This document shows, in pieces, positions 51,805-59,220 of a stretch of DNA of 64,000 nt. Position numbers and translations under genes: made by a program. Under the pieces are notes generated by a model that saw only the letters and a program-made list of their open reading frames with translations, searched no databases and had not been told where the DNA came from. This stretch comes from Sphingomonas palmae. GTDB taxonomy: Bacteria > Pseudomonadota > Alphaproteobacteria > Sphingomonadales > Sphingomonadaceae. Where the stretch lies: NCBI RefSeq assembly GCF_900109565.1, contig NZ_FNZZ01000006.1:124001-188000 (forward strand), in the 5' to 3' direction. Position 1 is the stretch's first letter; each line of letters begins with the position of its first letter.

Positions 51805-52953
51805 TTAGCCCTGTGCCGTGACGGTCGCGCCGGGCAGGCGGACGGGTTGCAGGCGGGTCATGTTTCGGTTGTTCTGCGCGCCGCGCTCGCTCGAGCCGTC
51901 GGCCTGGCCACGCGGTGCGGTGAGGTGCGGCGCCGAGCCCTTCTCGTTCGTGTCCTTCCGCAGCGCGCCCTTGGGTGCGTCAACCGGCGGACGGTCGTTG
52001 ACGGGCGCGTGGCTGCCGGGTTCGGCCATGTCGTGCGACATGACGTCGCTCATGCATGGGATCCCAGGCTTGACGCACATTTGCGTGATGCGGCGGAACA
52101 GATCGGCGTTGACGCCGCCGAACCGCATCGGCTGCACGTTCTCGCTCGGCTGCTCGAGCTTGAGATAGGTCGCGTCGTTCAGCCGCGCCTGCGCCGCGCG
52201 CGTCTGCGACACCCAGCGCGAGAAGCCGGTGTCATCGACCGCGTAGGTCCAGAACGTCATGCCCGAGAAGCCGGCGCCGCTGTAATTGGCGGAGCGCCCC
52301 TCGTAACGGCCGGGCTTGTTGAGGACGGCGTGGAGCTTCGTCTCCATGCCCGGCATGGTGTAGATCATGCCCGCCATCGACGGCACCCAGAAGGTGTTCA
52401 TGACCGAGGACGAGGTCATGCGGAACCGGACCTGCCGATCGGTCGGCAGCACCAGCTCGTTGACGGTGGCGATGCCCTGTCCGGGGTAAATGAACAGCCA
52501 TTTCCAGTCGAGCGATACGACCTGCACCTCGAGTGGCCGGTCGTTGGCGGCGAGCGGCTTGCCAGGTGCCAGACGTCCGAGCGGCCGATAAGGGTCGAGC
52601 AGGTGGGTCGACACCCAGGTGAGCGCGCCGAGCGAAATAACAATCATCAGCGGCGCGGCCCAGATCACCAGTTCGAGGCCGGTGGAGTGATCCCAATCAG
52701 GTGCGTATTCCGCATCCTTGTTCGCCGCGCGGTACTTCCACGCGAACAGCGCGGTCAGCGCCATCACGGGAATGATGATCAGCAGCATCAGCGCGGTCGA
52801 CCAGAGGATCAGGTGCGACTGCTGCCGCGCGACATCGCCCGCGGGGTCGAGCACCACCATGTCGCAACCCGACAGCATCGCCGCCGCGCCGATCGCGAGC
52901 AGGGGGGCGAGCTGGCGGGCGCGCCGGTGCGAGAGGAACCGGTTCTTCATCAC
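51805..52953 (-). CDS. cyoA: Cytochrome bo3 ubiquinol oxidase subunit II
   Basis: The lipoprotein subunit II. The 382-residue protein has a signal with lipobox MLSGCDM, two membrane helices (ILWSTALMLLIIIPVMALTA and LELVIWAAPLMIVISLGALT) and a cupredoxin domain with VVSLDWKWLFIYPGQGIATV and YSGAGFSGMTFWTYAV. The copper A ligands are absent, as expected for quinol oxidases. The C-terminal 60 residues are a Pro/Asn-rich extension with no clear domain. It is first in the operon that runs through cyoB, cyoC, cyoD and surf1 to actS and actR. Confidence 0.95.
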   Translation of the reverse strand: MMKNRFLSHRRARQLAPLLAIGAAAMLSGCDMVVLDPAGDVARQQSHLILWSTALMLLIIIPVMALTALFAWKYRAANKDAEYAPDWDHSTGLELVIWAAPLMIVISLGALTWVSTHLLDPYRPLGRLAPGKPLAANDRPLEVQVVSLDWKWLFIYPGQGIATVNELVLPTDRQVRFRMTSSSVMNTFWVPSMAGMIYTMPGMETKLHAVLNKPGRYEGRSANYSGAGFSGMTFWTYAVDDTGFSRWVSQTRAAQARLNDATYLKLEQPSENVQPMRFGGVNADLFRRITQMCVKPGIPCMSDVMSHDMAEPGSHAPVNDRPPVDAPKGALRKDTNEKGSAPHLTAPRGQADGSSERGAQNNRNMTRLQPVRLPGATVTAQG

Positions 52954-52985
52954 GATCGAGCTAGGCTCCGTTGTGCGGCTGCGAA

Positions 52986-53004
52986 ATAGGACAATTTGTC
53001 CTAT
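52986..53004. promoter_or_regulatory. Perfect 19-bp palindrome in the cyoA/MFS divergent promoter
   Basis: ATAGGACA, ATT, TGTCCTAT: perfect 8-base arms, 33 bases before cyoA and 57 before the MFS gene. It resembles an Rrf2- or MarR-type operator more than an ActR or FNR site, but no regulator can be assigned from the sequence. It can control either or both divergent genes. Confidence 0.55.
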
Positions 53005-53060
53005 CCCGCGCCGCGGCGATGGAACCTAAAGCGTCCAGCTAGCTTCGGAGTTTCATACCT

Positions 53061-54389
53061 ATGGCACAGTCGATCGCTTCGTCCGCGCCGCTCGAGCGCG
53101 ATGCCCGCGCCGTCAACACGCGTGACGAGCACGGCGTCAACCCGGGCGAGATTGCCATCGGCGTCATTATCGGCCGGACGAGCGAGTTTTTCGACTTCTT
53201 CGTCTACGCGATCGCGTCGGTGCTGGTGTTCCCGCAGATCGTGTTCCCGCAGCTGGACCGTGTGTCGGGTACCTTGTGGTCGTTCGGATTATTCTCGCTC
53301 GCCTTTATAGCGCGACCGATCGGGACGCAGGTGTTCATGCGGATCGATCGCGAACTGGGGCGCGGGACGAAGTTGACGATCGCGCTGTTCCTGCTCGGTA
53401 CCTCCACGGTCGCGATGGCGTTCCTGCCCGGCTATGCCTCGGTCGGCATCTTCTCGCCGCTGCTGCTGGCGCTGTTCCGCGTCGGGCAGGGGCTGGCGCT
53501 GGGCGGCGCCTGGGACGGTCTCGCATCGCTGCTCGCGCTGAATGCGCCCGACAAGAAGCGCGGCTGGTGGGCGATGGTGCCGCAGATCGGCGCGCCGCTT
53601 GGCCTGATCGTCGCCGCCGGCCTGTTCGCGTTCGCGCTCGGTACGCTTTCGCCCGAGGATTTCCTGTCGTGGGGCTGGCGCTATCCGTTCTTCGTTGCCT
53701 TCGCGCTGAACGTCGTGGCGTTGTTCGCGCGGCTGCGCATCGTCGTGACGCCGGAATACACCGACATGTTCAAGACGCGCGAGCTGACGCCGTCGCGGGT
53801 CACCGTTACGTTGAAGGCGCAGTGGCGCAACATCATCATCGGCGCGTTCGCCCCGCTCGCCAGCTTCGCCTTGTTCCACATGGTGACGGTGTTCCCGCTG
53901 TCGTGGGTGGCGCTCAACACCAGCGAGAACATCACGCGCTTCCTGCTGATCGAGATGTTCGGCGCGACCGTGTGCGTCGGCGCGATCGTCGCGTCGGGGC
54001 TGCTCGCCGATCGGATCGGGCGACGGTCGCTACTCGGCTATACGGCGGCAGCGATCGCGGTGTTCAGCGGTTTCGCGCCGCAGCTGCTCGACGCGGGTTA
54101 CGTCGGCGAGGCGGTGTTCATGATCAGCGGGTTCATCCTGCTTGGCCTGTCGTTCGGCCAATCGTCGGGCGCGGTGACGAGCAACTTTCCGAAGCGCGCG
54201 CGCTACACTGGCGCGGCGCTCACCTCCGATCTGGCATGGTTGTTCGGCGCGGGCTTTGCGCCACTTGCCGCGCTGGTGCTGGCGGAGGAGTTCGGGCTGG
54301 TGGCGGCGGGTACCTACCTGCTGTCGGGTGCGGTGGGTACGCTGGTCGCGCTCGGTCTCAACAAGGAACTGGCTCGCCGCCTCGATTGA
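53061..54389 (+). CDS. MFS transporter, metabolite:H+ symporter type
   Basis: A 442-residue 12-helix carrier. The first helices carry IIGRTSEFFDFFVYAIASVL, and the loop motif LADRIGRRSLLGYT and the arginine-rich IDRELGRGTKLTIALFLLGT fit the metabolite:H+ symporter group, which moves carboxylates or osmolytes with protons. The substrate cannot be told. It is divergent from cyoA across a shared 107-base promoter, so it may be regulated together with respiration. Confidence 0.82.
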   Translation: MAQSIASSAPLERDARAVNTRDEHGVNPGEIAIGVIIGRTSEFFDFFVYAIASVLVFPQIVFPQLDRVSGTLWSFGLFSLAFIARPIGTQVFMRIDRELGRGTKLTIALFLLGTSTVAMAFLPGYASVGIFSPLLLALFRVGQGLALGGAWDGLASLLALNAPDKKRGWWAMVPQIGAPLGLIVAAGLFAFALGTLSPEDFLSWGWRYPFFVAFALNVVALFARLRIVVTPEYTDMFKTRELTPSRVTVTLKAQWRNIIIGAFAPLASFALFHMVTVFPLSWVALNTSENITRFLLIEMFGATVCVGAIVASGLLADRIGRRSLLGYTAAAIAVFSGFAPQLLDAGYVGEAVFMISGFILLGLSFGQSSGAVTSNFPKRARYTGAALTSDLAWLFGAGFAPLAALVLAEEFGLVAAGTYLLSGAVGTLVALGLNKELARRLD

Positions 54390-54491
54390 TCGGTCAGTCG
54401 CCACGTCCTGACCATCTGCATTGCTGGCGCCCCCCTCGCATGAGTGGCATGGTTGCTCTTGAATAAAGAGGTGACGATGCGAGGAGTAATT

Positions 54492-54557
54492 ATGACGGAA
54501 GTGCTGGTCGGTACGAGGGCTGGCCATCGGCTGGCCTCCACAACCGTGGGCATCTAG
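54492..54557 (+). CDS. Possible 21-codon leader peptide before the next carrier gene
   Basis: A short open frame, MTEVLVGTRAGHRLASTTVG plus Ile, with GAGGAG at 54481-54486 six bases before its ATG. It ends in TAG one base before the GTG of the carrier at 54559, which itself has no ribosome-binding site. That layout suits translational reinitiation. An in-frame ATG at 54477 with AAAGAGG upstream would add five residues. There is no attenuation hairpin I can point to and no conserved sequence; it could be chance. Confidence 0.35.
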   Translation: MTEVLVGTRAGHRLASTTVGI

Positions 54558-54558
54558 C

Positions 54559-55839
54559 GTGAGCCAAGACCGCGGCCACCGACTTCGCTCGATCCTTGGT
54601 GGATCGGCGGGTAATCTCGTCGAATGGTACGACTGGTACGCTTACTCGTCGTTCACGCTCTATTTTGCCGGGCAGTTCTTTCCCGCGGCCGATCAGACGA
54701 CCCAGCTGCTGAATAGCGCGATCGTCTTCGCGGTCGGGTTCGTCATGCGGCCGGTCGGGGGATGGGTGATGGGCATCTACGCCGACCGGCGCGGGCGTAA
54801 GGCGGGGCTGACATTGTCGGTGACGCTGATGTGCGCGGGCTCGCTGCTAATCGCCGTGACGCCGACCTATGCGTCGATCGGGTGGCTCGCACCCATAATC
54901 CTGACACTCGCGCGGCTGATGCAAGGGCTGTCGGTCGGCGGCGAATATGGTGCGAGCGCGACGTACCTTTCCGAGATGGCGGGGCGCGAACGCCGCGGGT
55001 TCTTCTCCAGTTTCCAATATGTCACGCTGATCGCGGGACAGCTGACCGCATTGTGCGTGCTCCTGCTGCTCCAGTCGGTGATGAGCGAAAGTGAGCTTGA
55101 GGCATGGGGCTGGCGCATCCCGTTCGCGATCGGCGGCGTGCTGGCGGTGGCGGTGTTCTGGTTGCGCCGCAGGTTGGCCGAGACGGAAAGCTTCGAGAAT
55201 GCGAGGAACGCGGGCGACGGGCGATCAGGGTTGCTGGCACTGCTGCGGCAGCACCCGCGCGAGTTCGTGACGGTTCTGCTGCTGACCGCTGGCGGAACGC
55301 TCGCCTTCTACGCTTACTCAATCTACATGCAGAAATTCCTCGCCAATTCGGCGGGCTTTTCGCGCCAAACCGCGACCTGGATCAGCGCGGGGACGTTGTT
55401 CGTCTTCATGTGCCTGCAACCGCTCGCCGGCGCGCTGTCCGATCGGGTCGGGCGCAAGCCGTTGATGGTGGCGTTCGGGATTGCGGGTGTCGTATTCACC
55501 TGGCCGATCTTCTGGGCGCTGCAGCACACCGACAGCGCGGCGGCGGCGTTCGCCATCGTTCTGTTCGCGCTCGTGATCGTGACCGGCTACACCTCGATCA
55601 ACGCGGTGGTGAAGGCGGAGTTGTTCCCGGCACACATACGCGCGCTTGGCGTCGCGTTCCCGTACGCGGTCGCGAACGCGCTGTTCGGCGGGACGGCTGA
55701 GGCGGTCGCGCTTAAGTTCAAGCAGGCTGGATGGGAGCAGGGTTTCTACTGGTATCTGACCGCGATGATTGCGGTGTCGCTCGTCACCTATCTCCGAATG
55801 CCGGACACGCGCACAACGAGCCGCATCATCGAGGACTAA
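54559..55839 (+). CDS. MFS transporter, alpha-ketoglutarate permease type
   Basis: A 426-residue 12-helix member of the metabolite:H+ symporter family, closest in pattern to KgtP. It starts IRS-like RSILGGSAGNLVEWYDWYAY, has the loop YADRRGRKAGLTLSVTLMCA, and GLSVGGEYGASATYLSEMAG with the glycines and Glu of the family, then LSDRVGRKPLMVAFGIAGVV. KgtP imports 2-oxoglutarate, but dicarboxylate and proline/betaine carriers share the pattern. The start is a GTG at 54559 with no ribosome-binding site of its own. Confidence 0.84.
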   Translation: MSQDRGHRLRSILGGSAGNLVEWYDWYAYSSFTLYFAGQFFPAADQTTQLLNSAIVFAVGFVMRPVGGWVMGIYADRRGRKAGLTLSVTLMCAGSLLIAVTPTYASIGWLAPIILTLARLMQGLSVGGEYGASATYLSEMAGRERRGFFSSFQYVTLIAGQLTALCVLLLLQSVMSESELEAWGWRIPFAIGGVLAVAVFWLRRRLAETESFENARNAGDGRSGLLALLRQHPREFVTVLLLTAGGTLAFYAYSIYMQKFLANSAGFSRQTATWISAGTLFVFMCLQPLAGALSDRVGRKPLMVAFGIAGVVFTWPIFWALQHTDSAAAAFAIVLFALVIVTGYTSINAVVKAELFPAHIRALGVAFPYAVANALFGGTAEAVALKFKQAGWEQGFYWYLTAMIAVSLVTYLRMPDTRTTSRIIED

Positions 55840-56374
55840 GCGCGGGGGTTGCGCGAGCCGCGTCCGCGGGATCGATGCCGGGGCGCGCGCCGGCGGGGAT
55901 CACTTCATCGCCGCGCATGGCGCGCCCGGCGCGCTGAATCGCGGCCACCAGCCGCGGGTAGATACCACAAGGGCAGACGTTGGTGATCGCGGACCTGATC
56001 TGCTCCTCGCTCGCCAGCGTGTTGCGCTTGAGCAGCGCGGCCGCCGCCATGACGATGCCGGGGATGCAGAATCCGCACTGCGTCACGTTCTCCGCCAGAA
56101 GCGCCAACTGGACGGGGTGATCGCGTTCGCGCGCGAGCCCCTCGATCGTGGTCACGAACGCACCCTCGCAGCGCGATAGCGGAATTTGGCACGAACGCAC
56201 CGCGCGGCCGTCCACGTCGACCGTGCACGCACCACAGCTACCCGTCCCGCAGCCGTACTTCGCGCCCGTCAGGTTGGAGCCGTCGCGTAGCGCCCACAGC
56301 AGCGGCGTATCCGCGACCATCAGATACTCGACCGGTTCGTTGTTCACGGTTAGACGCGTCATGGACGGTGTCAT
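55826..56374 (-). CDS. 2Fe-2S subunit of a molybdenum hydroxylase (isoquinoline oxidoreductase alpha type)
   Basis: A 182-residue electron-transfer subunit. The N-terminal plant-type cluster is YGCGTGSCGACTVDVDGRAV plus a later Cys in VRSCQIPL. The C-terminal cluster is in VTQCGFCIPGIVMAAAALLK and NVCPCGIYPRLVAAIQRA. Such subunits serve aldehyde or isoquinoline oxidoreductases together with a molybdopterin subunit. I see no partner gene nearby, so it is an orphan or works with a distant subunit. It overlaps the convergent carrier by 14 bases. Starts at 56374 or 56362 are both possible. Confidence 0.85.
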   Translation of the reverse strand: MTPSMTRLTVNNEPVEYLMVADTPLLWALRDGSNLTGAKYGCGTGSCGACTVDVDGRAVRSCQIPLSRCEGAFVTTIEGLARERDHPVQLALLAENVTQCGFCIPGIVMAAAALLKRNTLASEEQIRSAITNVCPCGIYPRLVAAIQRAGRAMRGDEVIPAGARPGIDPADAARATPALSPR

Positions 56375-56461
56375 AGCGCATGTCGCGGGCTGACAACTGC
56401 TTTGTTGGGACAAGAGGGGCGACGCGCCGCGGGCGCGATCGGTGAGGGGAGTGACGGGCGT

Positions 56462-57748
56462 ATGCAGGCAATGAATTCGGCTCCGGCGGCGAGCGGGGAT
56501 GCGAGCCACGGGTACGACGCGCCGGATTTGCGCATCTTCGTCTTCGCGCTGTTCTTCATCTTCGGCGGTATCACCAGCCTGAACGACATCATCATTCCGA
56601 AGCTGAAGGAGCTGTTCACGCTCACCCACGCCTCGGCGATGCTGGTGCAGACGGCGTTCTTCTTCGCCTACGCATTGTTCTCGCTGCCTGCCGCGGGGAT
56701 CGTGCGGCGGTTCGGCTATATGCGGACCGCCTCGATCGGGCTGGTGACGATGACGGCAGGGTGTCTGCTGTTCATTCCGGCGTCGGCCAACGCCGCGTTC
56801 GGGCTGTTCCTAGTCGCGCTGTTCGTGCTGGGCGCCGGCATCACCATCGTGCAGGTGGTCGCCAACCCGCTGATCTCGCTGTTGGGCAAGCCGCAGAGCG
56901 CGTCGAGCCGGCTGACCTTCGCGCAGGGGTTCAACTCGCTCGGCACCACGCTCTTCCCGCTCGCGGGATCGGCGCTGATCCTGGGCGGGCTCGCCAACCA
57001 GAGCGCATCGACGCTGACCGGCGCGGCGCTCGACGCCTACCGCGCGGAGAGTTCGCGCACGATCGTCCACACTTATCTGGGGCTCGCGGTCGCGCTGCTG
57101 GTGATCGCCGCCGTCGTGTGGACGCGGCGCAACCGGTTGAACGAGGAGCAGGAAGACGCGGGCAGCATCTTCCACGCGTTGACGCTGCTCAAGCGTCCGC
57201 GTTTCGCCTGGGGCGTGGCCTGCATCTTCCTCTACGTCGGCGCCGAGGTTTCGATCGGGTCGCTGATCGTCAATTACCTGATGCAGCCGAGTGTCTGGGG
57301 TGTCGCCGACAAGGTCGCGGGCGACCATGTGCCGTTCTACTGGGGCGGGGCGCTCGTCGGGCGCTTCATCGGCGCCTGGGTGCTGACCAAGGTGTCGCCG
57401 GGCAAGGTGCTGGCAGCGGTCGCGGCGGGCGCGATCACGCTGATACTGATCTCCGCCAATGCGCAGGGCGCGATCGCGGGCTGGTCGCTGCTGGCGATCG
57501 GGCTGGTCAATTCGATCATGTTCCCGACGATCTTCTCGCTCGCCAGCGAAGGGCTGGGCAAGCGTGCGGCGGAAGGGTCGGGCGTCATCGCGACCGCGAT
57601 CGTCGGTGGCGCGATCGTGCCCTATTTGACCGGGCAGCTCGCCGACACGAGCGGCAGTCTGCAGTTCGCGCTGGTCCTGCCGGCGTTGTGCTACCTCGTC
57701 ATCGCCGCCTACGGCGTGTTCGCGCGCAAGCCGGTCGTTGTAGCCTGA
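56462..57748 (+). CDS. Sugar MFS transporter, FucP/GluP type
   Basis: A 428-residue carrier of the fucose/glucose:H+ symporter group. Motifs are FFIFGGITSLNDIIIPKLKE, AGITIVQVVANPLISLLGKP (the V-Q-V-x-x-N-P motif of FucP) and RLTFAQGFNSLGTTLFPLAG, which contains the family F-N-S-x-G. ILISANAQGAIAGWSLLAIG and VNSIMFPTIFSLASEG follow. The substrate is a hexose or related sugar; the exact one is not visible. A ROK fructokinase lies far upstream at 22419 but is not linked. An ATG at 56471 is also in frame. Confidence 0.86.
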   Translation: MQAMNSAPAASGDASHGYDAPDLRIFVFALFFIFGGITSLNDIIIPKLKELFTLTHASAMLVQTAFFFAYALFSLPAAGIVRRFGYMRTASIGLVTMTAGCLLFIPASANAAFGLFLVALFVLGAGITIVQVVANPLISLLGKPQSASSRLTFAQGFNSLGTTLFPLAGSALILGGLANQSASTLTGAALDAYRAESSRTIVHTYLGLAVALLVIAAVVWTRRNRLNEEQEDAGSIFHALTLLKRPRFAWGVACIFLYVGAEVSIGSLIVNYLMQPSVWGVADKVAGDHVPFYWGGALVGRFIGAWVLTKVSPGKVLAAVAAGAITLILISANAQGAIAGWSLLAIGLVNSIMFPTIFSLASEGLGKRAAEGSGVIATAIVGGAIVPYLTGQLADTSGSLQFALVLPALCYLVIAAYGVFARKPVVVA

Positions 57749-57809
57749 TCGCAAACGAGCCTGCCGCGAGCGAGATTGCGCGCGGCAGGTACAAGGGTTC
57801 CCTCGACGA

Positions 57810-58928
57810 TCAATGGCCTAGCGCGGTGATCTCGTCGTCTGCGAAGCCGAGGGTGCGCAGCACGGTGCGATCGTCGCGGGCCCCGGCCATCTTCGGTGCG
57901 ACGGTTTCGCTGACCGAGTAGCGCGGGGCGGGGGCCGGTTGCGGCACGCCGCCCGCCTCCACGAAGGCGCCGCGCGCGACATTGTGCGGGTCGGCGCGCG
58001 CCTCGTCGAAGCCGAGCACGGGCGCGAAGCAGATGTCGTGTCCGTCGAACAGCGCGACCCAATCGTCGCGGGTGCGGGTGCGGAACAGCGCGGTGAGTTC
58101 CTGCTTCAAGTCGGGCCAGACGCGCGGGTCCATCTGCCGGTCCCACCGCGCGTCGTCGAGCGCGAGGACCCGGCGAAATTCGGCGTAGAATTGCGGTTCG
58201 ATCGCGCCGAGCGAGACGTACTTTCCATCGCTCGTCTCGTAGGTGTCGTAGAAGTGCGCCGCGGTGTCGAGCAGGTTGGTACCGCGCTCGTCGCGCCAGC
58301 GGCCCAGCTTGCGAAAGCCCCACATCATCGACATGAGCAGCGACGAGCCTTCGGTCATCGCCGCGTCGACCACCTGCCCCTCGCCGGTGCGCTGCGCGTG
58401 GAGGAGTGCTGCGAGCATGCCGAAGACGAGGAACATCGCACCGCCGCCGAAATCGCCCGCCAGATTGATCGGCGGCGTCGGCTTCTCGCCGGCGCGCCCC
58501 AGCGCGTGCAGCACGCCTGATAGCGCGATATAGTTGATGTCGTGGCCGGGCTCGTGCGCGCGCGGACCGGTCTGTCCCCAGCCCGTCATGCGGCCGTAGA
58601 CGAGCCGTGGATTGTCGCCGAGCAACACGTCGGGACCTAGGCCGAGCCGCTCCATCACATCGGGGCGAAATCCCTCGATCAGCGCGTCGGCATCCCGCAC
58701 GATCCGCCGGACCGCCGCAATCGCGCGTGGGTCTTTGAGGTCGAGCGACAGCGACGTACGGCTGCGCAGGAGCGGGTCGGCAGCGTCGAGCGTAGCTGCA
58801 CCGTCTCTCACGCGATCGATGCGGATCACTTCCGCCCCGTGGTCGGCGAGCATCATGCCTGCGAACGGTCCGGGGCCGATGCCCGCGAATTCAATCACGC
58901 GAATGCCGTGCAATGGTGGTCGCCCCAC
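57810..58928 (-). CDS. CaiB/BaiF-family CoA-transferase, alpha-methylacyl-CoA racemase type
   Basis: A 372-residue member of the class III CoA-transferases. It starts VGRPPLHGIRVIEFAGIGPG, has GMMLADHGAEVIRIDRVRDG, MTGWGQTGPRAHEPGHDINY, and the catalytic Asp in NLAGDFGGGAMFLVFGMLAA. The first residues and the PPINLAGDFGGG motif are close to the racemase that inverts 2-methylacyl-CoA thioesters; CoA-transfer to a dicarboxylate is the other option. The GTG at 58928 follows GGGAGGA by four bases. It is transcribed alone, convergent with the sugar carrier. Confidence 0.86.
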   Translation of the reverse strand: MGRPPLHGIRVIEFAGIGPGPFAGMMLADHGAEVIRIDRVRDGAATLDAADPLLRSRTSLSLDLKDPRAIAAVRRIVRDADALIEGFRPDVMERLGLGPDVLLGDNPRLVYGRMTGWGQTGPRAHEPGHDINYIALSGVLHALGRAGEKPTPPINLAGDFGGGAMFLVFGMLAALLHAQRTGEGQVVDAAMTEGSSLLMSMMWGFRKLGRWRDERGTNLLDTAAHFYDTYETSDGKYVSLGAIEPQFYAEFRRVLALDDARWDRQMDPRVWPDLKQELTALFRTRTRDDWVALFDGHDICFAPVLGFDEARADPHNVARGAFVEAGGVPQPAPAPRYSVSETVAPKMAGARDDRTVLRTLGFADDEITALGH

Positions 58929-59145
58929 GCCGTCCTCCCTTTTTTCCCTCGTGGAGAGCGTAGGGCGCTCGCTCCCGTCACACAACAAAAGTTACGGCGG
59001 GCAGACAAGGGCGTTGCTGGCTGTTGTGAGCGTCGGTATCCGACAGCTCAGCAGGCGAGCTTGGCAGTATGGATGCACGTTCCGGCTTGGCAATTCCAGA
59101 TCGGGTCCGCGATCGCGCGCGGACACTAGCGGTGCCGCGCCATTG

Positions 59146-59163
59146 TGTTCTAGGGCAAGAACA
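59146..59163. promoter_or_regulatory. TGT-N12-ACA dyad upstream of the bacteriophytochrome gene
   Basis: TGTTCT, AGGGCA, AGAACA: a 6-base inverted repeat 57 bases before the start chosen for the phytochrome. It also satisfies TGT-N12-ACA, the consensus of PpsR/CrtJ repressors of photosynthesis genes. One such dyad can occur by chance, and no PpsR gene is in the window. Confidence 0.35.
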
Positions 59164-59220
59164 TAACGTGTGCAGGAGTGGCGTTTGGCGGGCGATGGAT
59201 TGGCGGCGCGGGAGGTGGGG

